Below are positions 15,225-24,274 of a stretch of 64,000 nt of DNA, in pieces. The translations under genes were made by a program, and so were the position numbers. Below the pieces are notes generated by a model. That model saw nothing but the letters and a program-made list of their open reading frames with translations. It was not told the DNA's origin and made no database searches. Position 1 is the first letter of the stretch; every line of letters starts with the position of its first letter. Origin of the DNA: Prauserella endophytica (GTDB lineage: Bacteria > Actinomycetota > Actinomycetes > Mycobacteriales > Pseudonocardiaceae); NCBI RefSeq assembly GCF_005146945.1, contig NZ_SWMS01000013.1, positions 124,001 to 188,000 on the forward strand. Reading direction: 5' to 3'.

Positions 15225-16670
15225 GTGCGCGGAATCTGGACCACTGATCACATCCGGCAGGCCGAGGAGCGGCTCCTCGCGGTGACGCCGGAGGGCGCGC
15301 TCATGCGGCGCGCCGCGCACGGGGTGTCCGTGCACGCGGCCCGGATGCTGGCCGAGCACACCGGGTCGGTCTCCGGCAGGCGGGTGGTGTTGCTGGTCGG
15401 AGCGGGCAACAACGGCGGCGACGCGCTGTGGGCCGGCGCGTTCCTGCGCAAGCGCGGGGCCGGCGTCGCGGCGGTGTTGCTCCAGCCGGGGAAGGCGCAC
15501 CCGGAGGGGCTCGCGGCGCTGCGGAGGGCCGGCGGCCGGGTGGTCCCGCTCGCCGACGGTCCACAGTGGATCGAGAGCGCCGACCTGGTGGTCGACGGCA
15601 TCGTGGGCATCTCGGCGAAGGGTCCGCTGCGCCCCGACGCCGCCGCGCTCGTGGAGCGCGTCGCCGCGCCCGTGCTCGCGGTGGACCTGCCGAGCGGGGT
15701 GGAACCCGACAGCGGCGCCGTCGACGGACCGGCCGTGCGGGCGACGGCGACGGTGACGTTCGGCGCGTACAAGCCGGTGCACGTGCTCAACCCTGAGCGC
15801 TGCGGCGAGGTGGTGTTCGTCGACATCGGCCTCGGCGATGAGCTGGGGGAGCCGGACCTGCGCGGGCTCGACGCGGCCGACGTGGCGGCGGCGTGGCCGA
15901 TGCCGGGGCCTTCGGACAACAAGTACTCGCAGGGCGTCACGGGGGTCGCGGCCGGTTCGTCGGCCTACCCGGGTGCGGCCGTGCTCGCGGCGGCTGCCGC
16001 CGTGCGGGCGACGTCGGGCATGGTGCGCTACGCCGGGCACGCCGCGGACGTGGTGCGCTGGCACTGGCCCGAGGTGGTGGCCACCGGCTCGATCTTCGAC
16101 GCGGGGCGAGTGCAGGCGTGGGTGGTCGGGCCCGGCATCGGAACCGGGAGCGCGGGCCGGGACGTGCTGGTGCACGCGCTCGGCCAGGGCGTGCCGGTGT
16201 GCGCTGACGCCGACGCCATCACGATCATCGCCGAGCGTCCCGAGGTGCTCGACGCCCGTGACCCGGACACACCGCTGCTGCTGACCCCGCACGACGGCGA
16301 GTTCGAGCGGTTGACCGGAAACGCGCCCGGCCCGGACCGCGTGGGGGCCGTGTGCGAGGCCGCGCGCCGGTTCGACGCCGTCGTGCTGCTCAAGGGGCAC
16401 AGCACGCTGGTCGCCGACCCGGCGGGCCGGGTGCTGGTCAACAAGGCGCGGGGGTCGTGGCTCGCGACGGCGGGCTCGGGCGACGTGCTGTCGGGGCTGA
16501 CGGGCGCGTTGCTGGCCTCGGGCGTCGAGCCGTGGCTCGCGGCGGGGGTCGCGGCCGACGTCCACGCGCGGGCCGGCGAGCTGGCGGCCCGCGGGGTACC
16601 GGCGTCGGCGTCGGGTGTGCTCGCCGCGATCCCGGACGCGATCCGGCAGGCTCGCTCCCTGGCGCCGTGA
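15225..16670 (+). CDS. nnr: Bifunctional NAD(P)HX epimerase/dehydratase
   Basis: 481 residues combining two repair enzymes for hydrated nicotinamide cofactors. The N-terminal YjeF-type epimerase domain (about 1-215) has LVGAGNNGGDALW and the DLPSGVEPDSG loop. The C-terminal ADP-dependent dehydratase domain (about 225-475) has KGHSTLVADP and the ATAGSGDVLSGLTGALL motif with the catalytic Asp, as in ribokinase-like folds. GTG 15225 begins ten bases after the glmS stop; the same glmS-nnr proximity is known in mycobacteria. Cytosolic housekeeping. Confidence 0.95.
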   Translation: MRGIWTTDHIRQAEERLLAVTPEGALMRRAAHGVSVHAARMLAEHTGSVSGRRVVLLVGAGNNGGDALWAGAFLRKRGAGVAAVLLQPGKAHPEGLAALRRAGGRVVPLADGPQWIESADLVVDGIVGISAKGPLRPDAAALVERVAAPVLAVDLPSGVEPDSGAVDGPAVRATATVTFGAYKPVHVLNPERCGEVVFVDIGLGDELGEPDLRGLDAADVAAAWPMPGPSDNKYSQGVTGVAAGSSAYPGAAVLAAAAAVRATSGMVRYAGHAADVVRWHWPEVVATGSIFDAGRVQAWVVGPGIGTGSAGRDVLVHALGQGVPVCADADAITIIAERPEVLDARDPDTPLLLTPHDGEFERLTGNAPGPDRVGAVCEAARRFDAVVLLKGHSTLVADPAGRVLVNKARGSWLATAGSGDVLSGLTGALLASGVEPWLAAGVAADVHARAGELAARGVPASASGVLAAIPDAIRQARSLAP

Positions 16671-16696
16671 GTTATTACCGAGTTATGTGTTAAAAA
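16669..16696 (+). promoter_or_regulatory. Possible operator/promoter of the polyol operon
   Basis: An AT-rich patch in GC-rich DNA between nnr and the polyol dehydrogenase gene. It contains the direct repeat GAGTTAT at 16669-16675 and 16680-16686, spaced 11 bp start to start (about one helical turn), followed by GTGTTAAAAA. DeoR-family regulators often bind direct repeats, and the operon encodes one. Unproven. Confidence 0.4.
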
Positions 16697-16724
16697 CGCG
16701 CCGATCTTCTGGTAGGAAGGGCCG

Positions 16725-17759
16725 GTGAGCGATCTCCCCGAGACCATGACGGTGTCCGTGCTGAACGGTGTCCACGACGTGAGCACCGAGCGGCGCCCGG
16801 TGCCCGTTCCCGGTACAGGGGAGGTCCTGGTCCGGGTACTCGCGGTGGGCACGTGCGGCTCCGACGTGCACTACTACGAGCACGGCCGGATCGGCGACTT
16901 CGTGGTGGAACGCCCACTCGTGCTCGGTCACGAGCCCAGCGGCGTCGTGGTGGCGAACGGGCCGGGCGCGACGCTGCACGAGCCGGGCACGCGCGTATCG
17001 CTCGAACCGGGGGTTCCGTGTTCGCGGTGCGCCGAGTGCCGCCTGGGCCGCTACAACCTGTGCCCGCACATGCGGTTCTTCGGCACACCGCCCGTCGACG
17101 GCGCGTTCCGCGAGTACGTCGTGCTGCGCGAGGAGTTCGCCTACCCGGTGCCCGACGCGCTGAGCGACGAGGCCGCCGGGCTGCTCGAACCGCTGTCGGT
17201 GGGCGTGTGGGCCTGCCGCAAGGCGCGTGTCGGCCCCGGCTCGCGGGTGCTCATCACGGGCGCGGGTCCGGTCGGCCTGGTCGCGACGCAGACCGCGCGG
17301 GCCTTCGGAGCCACGGAGGTGGTGGTCACCGACGTCAATGGCAAACGCTTGCGCCTGGCCGGAGAACTCGGCGCCACCGCGACCGTGGACGTCTCGGCGT
17401 CCTCGCTCGCCGAGTCCGGCTACGAGCCGGACGTGCTGCTGGAGTGCTCGGGCGTGCCCTCGGCGATCGGCCAGGCCATCCGGCTGGTCGGGCGCGCCGG
17501 CCGGGTCGTGCTGGTCGGCATGGGCGGTGACGAGATCCCGCTGCCGCTCGCGCACGTCCAGGGCTTCGAGATCGAGGTGACGGGCACGTTCCGCTACGCC
17601 AACACGTGGCCGACGGCGCTCGCGCTCGCCGCGGGCGGCGAGGTGGACCTCGACCGGCTCGTCACCCACCGTTTCGGCCTCGCCGAGGCTGAGCGGGCGC
17701 TGACCGTCGCGACCAGGGACGACAGCGTGATCAAGGCCGTGGTGCTGCCGCATGCCTAG
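16725..17759 (+). CDS. Zinc-dependent polyol dehydrogenase (sorbitol/xylitol dehydrogenase-like)
   Basis: 344 residues of the medium-chain dehydrogenase family. Catalytic zinc ligands are suggested by GTCGSDVHYYEHG, GHEPSG and the Glu of LLEPLSVG, and the structural zinc by the Cys cluster CSRCAECRLGRYNLC. The Rossmann motif is ITGAGPVGLVA, with an acidic residue after the second strand (VTDVN), which favours NAD. The HYYEHGRIGDF sequence is typical of sorbitol or xylitol dehydrogenases. It probably oxidises a polyol to a ketose in the cytosol. GTG 16725 follows GGAAGG. The DeoR gene overlaps its end by eight bases and xylulokinase follows, so xylitol or arabitol to xylulose is the best guess for the substrate. 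Confidence 0.88.
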   Translation: MSDLPETMTVSVLNGVHDVSTERRPVPVPGTGEVLVRVLAVGTCGSDVHYYEHGRIGDFVVERPLVLGHEPSGVVVANGPGATLHEPGTRVSLEPGVPCSRCAECRLGRYNLCPHMRFFGTPPVDGAFREYVVLREEFAYPVPDALSDEAAGLLEPLSVGVWACRKARVGPGSRVLITGAGPVGLVATQTARAFGATEVVVTDVNGKRLRLAGELGATATVDVSASSLAESGYEPDVLLECSGVPSAIGQAIRLVGRAGRVVLVGMGGDEIPLPLAHVQGFEIEVTGTFRYANTWPTALALAAGGEVDLDRLVTHRFGLAEAERALTVATRDDSVIKAVVLPHA

Positions 17760-18555
17760 GACGCGTCCGCCGGACGCCGCCGTGGAGCAGCGCAGGCAGT
17801 CGATCCTGCGCACGGTGATCGAGCTCGGCGAGGTGCGCATCGACGACCTCACCGCCCGCTTCGACGTGAGCCTCATGACCATGCACCGCGACCTCGACGA
17901 TCTCGCCGAGCGCAAGCTGCTGCGCAAGCTGCGCGGGCGGGTCGCGGCATACCCGGCGCTGACGATGGAGACCGCCAAACGCTTTCGCGAGGGGCTGCAC
18001 GTCGCGCACAAGGAGGCGCTGTGTGCGCTCGCGGCCGCCGAGGTGGCCGAAGGGCAGACGGTGTTCCTCGACGACTCGACCACGCTGTTCCCGCTCGCCC
18101 GCGTGCTCGCGCGGCTGGAGCGGCTCGTGGTGGTCACCAACTCGCTCGAGGTGGCCCGCATCGTCGGCGAGGCCGGGGGAGGCGAGGTGCTACTGCTCGG
18201 CGGGCGCTACACAGAGTTCGACTCGTGCATCGGCCCTGACACGCTCGCGGCGCTGCGCCGCCTGCGCGCGGATGTCGGCTTCGTGTCGGCGACAGCGGTG
18301 GCCTGCGGGCGGCTGTACCACCCGGTGCGGGAGTACGCCGAGCTGAAGGAGGTGGCGCTCGAGGTGGCCCAGCGCAACGTGCTGGTGGTCGACCATTCGA
18401 AGTTCGGCAGAACGGCCACGTACGCGTACGGCGACGCCGGCGCCTACGACGTGGTGCTCGTCGACGACGAGACACCGGCGGACGAGATCGAGGCACTGCG
18501 CGCGTTCGGCAACCGGGTGGCGGTCGCCCGCGTGCGCACCGACCAGGGAAGCTGA
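17752..18555 (+). CDS. DeoR-family transcriptional regulator
   Basis: 267 residues. The N-terminal winged helix (about 13-70) has [24 protein letters not shown], the DeoR recognition helix pattern. The C-terminal DeoR sensor domain, of the isomerase-like fold, has [27 protein letters not shown] and LLLGGRY. Such regulators bind a sugar phosphate and usually repress the operon they sit in. The ATG at 17752 is inside the end of the dehydrogenase gene (8-bp overlap) and xylulokinase starts five bases after this stop, so all three form one unit. The direct repeat near 16669 is a candidate binding site. Confidence 0.9.
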   Translation: MPRTRPPDAAVEQRRQSILRTVIELGEVRIDDLTARFDVSLMTMHRDLDDLAERKLLRKLRGRVAAYPALTMETAKRFREGLHVAHKEALCALAAAEVAEGQTVFLDDSTTLFPLARVLARLERLVVVTNSLEVARIVGEAGGGEVLLLGGRYTEFDSCIGPDTLAALRRLRADVGFVSATAVACGRLYHPVREYAELKEVALEVAQRNVLVVDHSKFGRTATYAYGDAGAYDVVLVDDETPADEIEALRAFGNRVAVARVRTDQGS

Positions 18556-18560
18556 CGGAC

Positions 18561-19976
18561 ATGAACAGCGAAAGGGAAGTTCTGGTCGCCGGGGTCGACT
18601 CCTCGACGCAGTCGACCAAGGTGATGGTCTGCGACGCGCGGACCGGCGCGGTCGTGCGCTCGGGCAGGGCGGAGCACCCGGAGACCACCGAGGTCGACCC
18701 CGCCGAGTGGTGGTCCGCGTTCACCTCGGCCACGGACGGGCTGCTCGACGGCGTGTCGGCGATCGGTGTGGCCGGCCAGCAGCACGGCATGGTGACGCTC
18801 GACGACGCGGGCGAGGTCGTGCGGCCGGCGCTGCTGTGGAACGACACGCGCTCCGGCAAGGCCGCCGCCGACCTCACCACCGAGCTCGGCGGCCCGCAGG
18901 CGTGGGCGGAGGCTGTCGGCTCGGTGCCCGTGGCGAGCTTCACGGTGACGAAGCTGCGCTGGATGGCCGAGCACGAGCCGGAGCTGGCCGACCGCGTCGC
19001 GCGCGTGCTGCTGCCGCACGACTGGCTCACCTGGCGGCTCGTTGGCGGCGACCCGGTGACCGACCGTGGGGACGCGTCGGGCACGGGCTACTTCTCGCCA
19101 GCCGAGAACGCCTACCGCACCGACCTGCTGGCGAAGGCGTTCGGCGGCCGGACGCCCGGGCTGCCGACGGTGCTCGGCCCCGCGCAGCCCGCGGGCCACA
19201 CGCCGGATGGTGTGCTCGTGTCGGCGGGCACGGGCGACAACATGGCCGCCGCGCTCGCCCTGGAGGTCGGCGAGGGCGACGTCGTGGTGTCGCTCGGGAC
19301 GAGCGGCACGGTCTTCGGGGTGAGCGAGACGCCCCCGGCCGACGCGAGCGGAACCGTCGCCGGCTTCGCCGACGCGACCGGGCGGTTCCTGCCGCTCGCC
19401 TGCACACTGAACGCCGCGCGGGTACTGACCGCGACGGCCCGGCTGCTCGATGTGGACCTCGCGGAGCTGGACCGGCTGGCGCTCGCCGCCGCACCGGGCG
19501 CGGACGGGCTCGCGTTGCTGCCCTACCTGGACGGTGAACGCACGCCGAACCTGCCCGAGGCCGCCGGATCGCTCCTGGGCCTGCGCAGGGCCAACATGAC
19601 GCCGGAGAACCTGGCGCGCGCCGCCGTCGAGGGCATGCTGTGCGGGCTCGCCGCCGGGCTGGAAGCGGTGCGTGAGCACGGAATCACCGTGCGCCGGGTG
19701 CTGCTGACCGGTGGAGCCGCGCAGTCGGCGAGTGTGCGCGCGGTCGCGCCGATCGTGTTCGGAGTGCCCGTCGTGGTGCCCGAACCGGCCGAGCACGTGG
19801 CTCTCGGCGCCGCGAGGCAGGCCGCGTGGGCGCTGGCCGGTACGCCGGAACCGCCCGCGTGGGAGGGCGCTGACCAGGTACTGCGGCTCGACGAGCCGTC
19901 CGCTGCCGAGGCCGAGGCGGGGCAGCGGATCCGCGAGGAGCACCGGGCCGCGCGCGCTCGCGTGCACGATCTTTGA
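18561..19976 (+). CDS. xylB: Xylulokinase (FGGY family)
   Basis: 471 residues, the family length. Phosphorylates D-xylulose with ATP for entry into the pentose phosphate pathway. The N-terminal phosphate loop is [22 protein letters not shown] and LLWNDTRS match the xylulokinase substrate site; the catalytic base is Asp226 in [18 protein letters not shown] is the ATP-binding motif. ATG 18561 follows GGAAGCTGACGG. Last gene of the polyol dehydrogenase-DeoR-kinase operon; a dehydrogenase producing xylulose directly upstream supports D-xylulose as substrate over other ketoses. No transporter gene is in the cassette. Confidence 0.9.
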   Translation: MNSEREVLVAGVDSSTQSTKVMVCDARTGAVVRSGRAEHPETTEVDPAEWWSAFTSATDGLLDGVSAIGVAGQQHGMVTLDDAGEVVRPALLWNDTRSGKAAADLTTELGGPQAWAEAVGSVPVASFTVTKLRWMAEHEPELADRVARVLLPHDWLTWRLVGGDPVTDRGDASGTGYFSPAENAYRTDLLAKAFGGRTPGLPTVLGPAQPAGHTPDGVLVSAGTGDNMAAALALEVGEGDVVVSLGTSGTVFGVSETPPADASGTVAGFADATGRFLPLACTLNAARVLTATARLLDVDLAELDRLALAAAPGADGLALLPYLDGERTPNLPEAAGSLLGLRRANMTPENLARAAVEGMLCGLAAGLEAVREHGITVRRVLLTGGAAQSASVRAVAPIVFGVPVVVPEPAEHVALGAARQAAWALAGTPEPPAWEGADQVLRLDEPSAAEAEAGQRIREEHRAARARVHDL

Positions 19977-20001
19977 GGCCCTGTGGGAAAATTCTCGTGC
20001 C

Positions 20002-21132
20002 ATGAACGTTGACCATTCGCCCCGCGCCGAGGTCGTGATCGACCTCGGCGCCATCCGCGACAACCTCGGACTGCTCGCCGCGCGGGCCGCCGCCTCCGGT
20101 GCTGAGACGATGGCGATCGTGAAGGCCGACGGCTACGGCCACGGCGCGCTGCCGGTGGCGAAGGCGGCCGTGCGGGCGGGGGCGACGTGGCTCGGCACGT
20201 GCTCGCTGGCCGAGGCGCTGGACCTGCGCGACGCCGGGATCACGACGCGGCTGTTCAGCTGGCTCGACACCCCGGACGTCGACTTCACGCCCGGTGTCGA
20301 GCGGGACGTCGACCTCTCGGTGAGCTCGCTCGCCGAGCTGGAACGGGTCGCGGCGGCCGCCGCACGCGCCGGCAAGCCCGCACGCGTGCACCTGAAGATC
20401 GACACGGGGCTCTCTCGCAACGGGTGCCCGCCCTACGCGTGGCCGGACCTCGTGAAGGCCGCGGCCGACGACCCCGGTATCGAGGTCGTGGCGATGTGGT
20501 CACACCTGGCGTGTGCCGACGAGCCGGGGCACCCTTCGATCGACGCGCAGGCCGAGCGGTTCGCCGACGCCCACGCGATCACCCGCGGTGTGGGCCTGGA
20601 CCCGTTGCGGCACCTGGCGAACTCGGCCGCGACGCTCACTCGCCCGGACCTGCACTTCGACCTGGTGCGGCCCGGCATCGCGATGTACGGGCTGAACCCG
20701 GTGCCGCAGGGCGAGAAGCTCACGCCCGCGATGACGCTGCGGTCGAGTGTCGTGCTGACCAAACGGATCCAGGCCGGCGAGTCCGTCTCCTATGGACACA
20801 CGTGGACGGCGTCGAGGGACACGACGCTCGCGCTCGTGCCCGTCGGCTACGCGGATGGTGTGCCGCGCACGCTGTCGGGCCGGATGAGCGTGTGGCTGGA
20901 CGGCCGTCGGCATCCGGTCGCTGGCCGGGTGTGCATGGACCAGCTGGTGGTGGACTGCGGCGACCACGAGCCCGCGCTCGGCGCCGAGGTGGTGCTGTTC
21001 GGTTCGGGCGCTCATGGCGAGCCGACGGCCACGGAGTGGGCCGACACGATCGGCACGATCGACTACGAGATCGTCACCGGCATGTACCGGCCGAGGGTGC
21101 GGCGACGCTACCTCGGTGAGGACCACGGCTGA
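20002..21132 (+). CDS. alr: Alanine racemase
   Basis: 376 residues. PLP-dependent interconversion of L- and D-alanine for peptidoglycan. Lys41 in AIVKADGYGHG binds PLP, and the Tyr of SVSYGHTW on the C-terminal domain is the second catalytic base. KIDTGLSRNG and GYADGVPR are further family motifs. The ATG at 20002 gives the usual N-terminus (AEVVIDLGAIRDN); the frame is open for about 290 bases upstream, but that stretch is the end of xylB. The stop shares one base with the next start. In mycobacteria alr likewise lies shortly before tsaE. Confidence 0.97.
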   Translation: MNVDHSPRAEVVIDLGAIRDNLGLLAARAAASGAETMAIVKADGYGHGALPVAKAAVRAGATWLGTCSLAEALDLRDAGITTRLFSWLDTPDVDFTPGVERDVDLSVSSLAELERVAAAAARAGKPARVHLKIDTGLSRNGCPPYAWPDLVKAAADDPGIEVVAMWSHLACADEPGHPSIDAQAERFADAHAITRGVGLDPLRHLANSAATLTRPDLHFDLVRPGIAMYGLNPVPQGEKLTPAMTLRSSVVLTKRIQAGESVSYGHTWTASRDTTLALVPVGYADGVPRTLSGRMSVWLDGRRHPVAGRVCMDQLVVDCGDHEPALGAEVVLFGSGAHGEPTATEWADTIGTIDYEIVTGMYRPRVRRRYLGEDHG

Positions 21133-22151
21133 TGTCGTCGCGGCCGTTGCGGGCGGACAACGAGGAGGAGGCCGAGGAACCGTTCGGTCGCCTCGCGCCC
21201 GGACGGGTGTCCACGGTGGCCGCGGACGACGGCTCACCGATCTCGGTGGAGGAGATCGAGCCGGAGGACGGCGGCAGGCCGAAGCTGACCGTGGTCGGCG
21301 TACACGGCTTCGCGCTCTCGCGGCAGAGCTGGCACTTCCAGCGGCGCGCGTTCACGGCCCTGCGCGTGCCGAGGGTGCGGCAGGTCTACTACGACCACCG
21401 CGGCCACGGGCAGTCGGCCGCCGCCGAGGCCGAGCACAGCACCATCGAGCAGCTCGCCGCCGACCTGCACGCCGTGCTGCGTGCGGTGGCGCCAGCCGAG
21501 CCGACCGTCCTGATGGGACACTCGATGGGCGGCATGGTGATCATGGAGCTGGCCCAGCAGGCCCCGGAGCTGTTCGCCGAGCGAGTGCGGGGCGTGGTGC
21601 TGATCGCGACCGCCGCGGGGGAGGTGGGCAGCCGTGGTCTGCCGCGCTCGCTGCTGTCGAAGTACAACCCGCTGACTCGGGGTGTCGGCGAGCTGGCGGG
21701 CTGGCAGCCGGGGCTCGTGGAGTTCGTGCGGGCTGCCGGTGGTCAGCTCACGCGGCACGCGGTGCGCAGGCTCGCGTTCGGCAGGCGTGACGTCGACTCG
21801 CGGCTGGTCGACTTCATGCTGGAGATGCTCGGCGTGTCGTCCGTGCGCCAGCTGGTGAACTTCGTCGACACGCTGGGCAGTCACAACCGTTACGCCGCGC
21901 TGGCGGGACTCAAGCACGTGCACGTGCTGGTGGTCGGCGGGGACGCGGACCGGCTGACGCCGTACTCGCACGCGGAACGGATGGCGGCGGAACTGCCGGA
22001 CGCGCGGCTGGTGCGGGCCCGCGGCGCGGGGCACATGGTTCACCTGGAGCAACCGGACCTGGTGAACGATCACATCATCGAGTTGCTGAGGGTCTGTTCC
22101 GGTGCGGACCGGCAGCGGCTCGTGCGTAGGATCCGATGGTGGCGCAGATGA
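21132..22151 (+). CDS. Alpha/beta hydrolase
   Basis: 339 residues with a disordered acidic N-terminus of about 30 residues. VVGVHGFALSRQSW supplies the oxyanion region, MGHSMGGMV the nucleophile Ser, GGDADRLTPYSHAE the Asp, and GAGHMVHLEQP the His, a complete triad. Cytosolic; the substrate is not predictable. The start overlaps the alr stop by one base and the end overlaps tsaE by 16 bases, so it is embedded in an alr-hydrolase-tsaE operon. This arrangement is common in actinobacteria and suggests coupling of expression, though no shared pathway is known. Confidence 0.9.
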   Translation: MSSRPLRADNEEEAEEPFGRLAPGRVSTVAADDGSPISVEEIEPEDGGRPKLTVVGVHGFALSRQSWHFQRRAFTALRVPRVRQVYYDHRGHGQSAAAEAEHSTIEQLAADLHAVLRAVAPAEPTVLMGHSMGGMVIMELAQQAPELFAERVRGVVLIATAAGEVGSRGLPRSLLSKYNPLTRGVGELAGWQPGLVEFVRAAGGQLTRHAVRRLAFGRRDVDSRLVDFMLEMLGVSSVRQLVNFVDTLGSHNRYAALAGLKHVHVLVVGGDADRLTPYSHAERMAAELPDARLVRARGAGHMVHLEQPDLVNDHIIELLRVCSGADRQRLVRRIRWWRR

Positions 22152-22612
22152 GCATGGAACTCCCCACGGCCGACGAGACGATCCACTTCGGACGTTCTCT
22201 GGGTCGCGTGTTGCGGGCGGGCGATCTCGTGCTGCTCGCGGGCCCGCTCGGGGCGGGCAAGACGACCATGACGAGGGGCATCGCGGAGGGCATGCGGGTG
22301 TCGGGGCGGGTCAGCTCGCCGACGTTCGTCCTGGCGAGGGTGCATCCGGCGGGTCCGGGCGGGGTGCCGCTCGTGCACGTCGACGCCTACCGGCTCGGCG
22401 GCGACCTCTCGCAGCTGGACGACCTGGACCTGGACACAGACCTCGAGGACGCCGCGGTGGTGGTCGAATGGGGTGAGGGCTTCGCGGAGCGGCTCTCGGA
22501 GGACTACCTTGTGGTGCGGCTCGACCGTCGCCCCGACGACGTGCGGACGGTAACGCTGGAACCACACGGCGCCTGGGCGGACCGCACTGATGAGCTGGCC
22601 TTCGCGGCGTAA
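22136..22612 (+). CDS. tsaE: tRNA threonylcarbamoyladenosine biosynthesis ATPase TsaE
   Basis: 158 residues. P-loop protein with Walker A GPLGAGKTT and the SPTFVLARVH and HVDAYRLGG segments of the family. TsaE works with TsaB and TsaD to place the t6A modification at A37 of ANN-decoding tRNAs. ATG 22136 (AGGA just upstream) lies inside the hydrolase gene; ATG at 22148 and 22154 are alternatives. Its usual companions tsaB, rimI and tsaD are 4.8 kb downstream, separated by the matB block. Confidence 0.95.
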   Translation: MVAQMSMELPTADETIHFGRSLGRVLRAGDLVLLAGPLGAGKTTMTRGIAEGMRVSGRVSSPTFVLARVHPAGPGGVPLVHVDAYRLGGDLSQLDDLDLDTDLEDAAVVVEWGEGFAERLSEDYLVVRLDRRPDDVRTVTLEPHGAWADRTDELAFAA

Positions 22613-22948
22613 CCCGGGCGTGCCTGCCGCGGCGCCGGTGTCGCCGGTGTGCGGTTGGGGCGGCGGCCTGCCCGCAGTGAAGGCCACCATGCCTGCGTTG
22701 AACGCAGTGAAGGCCACCTTCACTGCATGGGCGACCGGCCGGACCCGGTGCCACGCCGCCTACACGACGTGAGGGCTCCGTTGGCGACGCACAGGGGCGC
22801 CCCTGATTTCACGTTACCGCGTGGGGGTGACAGTCCGGGGCTGAACGGCCTCGCGTGCGGCGCCACGGTTCCGTTCGTGTCGGCGGGGTCTCGGCCGTTG
22901 GTCCCGCCGTTGATGCGCGGGTTCCATTCGCGTCCCCGGTCAACCTCG
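22613..22948. other. Intergenic region between convergent tsaE and carboxyltransferase genes
   Basis: 336 bp without a supported gene. It carries the palindromic repeat unit at 22674-22730 (separate entry). The rest is GC-rich sequence with no binding site and start that would justify a CDS. Confidence 0.6.
22674..22730. repeat. Palindromic intergenic repeat, left copy
   Basis: Two related units. The first is GTGAAGGCCACC followed by ATGCCTGCGTTG (22677-22700). The second is a hairpin GCAGTGAAGG-CCA-CCTTCACTGC (22704-22726), a perfect 10-bp stem. The same two units recur in the same order at 26826-26929. Here it lies between convergent genes and may act as a bidirectional terminator. Confidence 0.75.
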
Positions 22949-24274
22949 CTACCGCGCGGGGCCGACGATGCCGCGGGCGATGCCCAGCTCGACGAGGTCC
23001 TGGGGACGCAGGCGGAGCTGGTCGGCGGTCGTCGGCACCTCCGGCTCCGCGCGCTTGAGGATCCTGGCGGCCGCCTCCGGCGAGGTCACCGAGAAGTAGC
23101 TGTCCGGCGTGACCCATGTCCGGCCCTCCGCGGCGAACGCGAGAGCTCCACCCGAGCCACCCTCGCCGATCACCAGTGTGGTCACCGGCACCCTGGCCGA
23201 CGCGAGAGCCTCGAACATCTCCGCGATCGCCGGACCGATCCCCGCCCGCTCGGCATCGGCATCGTTCGCCGCGCCCGGCGTGTCCACGAGGGTCAGCACC
23301 GGAATGCCCAGCCGGTCCGCGAGCCGCACGAGCCGGGCCGCGGTGCGGAAGCCCGCCGGGCGCGTCGCCGTCCCGCACTGCGCCGCGTACGCGATCGTCG
23401 CGCCGTCGCGGTGCCCGAACCCGCACAGGACCCCGGAGTCCACCCCGCCGCAGCGGTCGCCGCTGATGTCCTCCCGCCACTCGAAGTAGTCGTCCACATA
23501 GGACTCCGCGCGGGGGCGGCTCGCCGCACGCGCCTGCTCCACCGCGGCCCAGCCCGTGTCCGGCAGGTCCGCGTCACCGAGGGCGCCTGGGGGCGCGGCC
23601 TCGGTCGCCGGGGTGGTCAGCAGCCGCAGCCACCGTTCGAGCTTCGTCCGCAGCCGCGCCGGGTCGATGATCTGGTCGACGTGGCCCGACGCGAACTGCC
23701 CCTCCGCCGTGTACGCGGCCGGGTCACCGGGCGGGCGCACCCGCGACCCGGCGAACCCGACCTGCGCGCCCGGCAGCGCGAGCGTCACGTCCGCGCCGGC
23801 GCCGAGCGTCGCCCAGCCACCACCCGTCGTCGGATCGCGCAGCACCGCGACTTGCGGCAACCCGGCCGCCCGCGTCAACGCCGATTCCCGCGCGATGCGC
23901 TGCAGCTGCGAAAGCGCCCGCATGCCCTCCTGCATCCGGCTGCCGCCGGTCGCGATCAGCGACACCACCGGAACGCCAAGCTCCCGCGCCCGCCCGAACG
24001 CGCGCTCCAGCCGCAGACCCGTGCGCCCGCCGAGCGAACCTCCCAGGTAGCCGAACTCGAACGCGATCAGCATCGCCTCGGTGTCGCCGACCTTGCCGAC
24101 CCCGCACACCACCGATTCGCGCTCGCCGGTGCGTTCCGCCGCGCTCGCCCGCGCGCCGTCGTACCCGCGCCAGCCGATGGGGCCGTCGACACCGGTGTCG
24201 GTCACCTCGTCGGCGGGCAGCTCGGTGAATGCCGAGGCCACGGCGTCGATCGTCGCGCGCGCGGAGTCAGGCAT
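22949..24274 (-). CDS. Fused AccD-AccA-type carboxyltransferase
   Basis: 441 residues. The first half is AccD-like (GGSRMQEGMRALSQLQR, the beta-carboxyltransferase oxyanion loop) but has no Cys4 zinc ribbon. The second half is AccA-like (LVDTPGAANDADAE and VIGEGGSGGALAF). No biotin carboxylase or biotin carrier gene is nearby. The start overlaps the end of matB by eight bases, so the two are co-translated. Carboxyltransferase-fold enzymes move CO2 between biotin and acyl-CoA, or decarboxylate malonyl thioesters as in MdcD/MdcE of malonate decarboxylase. Next to a malonyl-CoA synthetase, decarboxylation or transcarboxylation of malonyl-CoA is the likely job. This is inference. Confidence 0.85.
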   Translation of the reverse strand: MPDSARATIDAVASAFTELPADEVTDTGVDGPIGWRGYDGARASAAERTGERESVVCGVGKVGDTEAMLIAFEFGYLGGSLGGRTGLRLERAFGRARELGVPVVSLIATGGSRMQEGMRALSQLQRIARESALTRAAGLPQVAVLRDPTTGGGWATLGAGADVTLALPGAQVGFAGSRVRPPGDPAAYTAEGQFASGHVDQIIDPARLRTKLERWLRLLTTPATEAAPPGALGDADLPDTGWAAVEQARAASRPRAESYVDDYFEWREDISGDRCGGVDSGVLCGFGHRDGATIAYAAQCGTATRPAGFRTAARLVRLADRLGIPVLTLVDTPGAANDADAERAGIGPAIAEMFEALASARVPVTTLVIGEGGSGGALAFAAEGRTWVTPDSYFSVTSPEAAARILKRAEPEVPTTADQLRLRPQDLVELGIARGIVGPAR

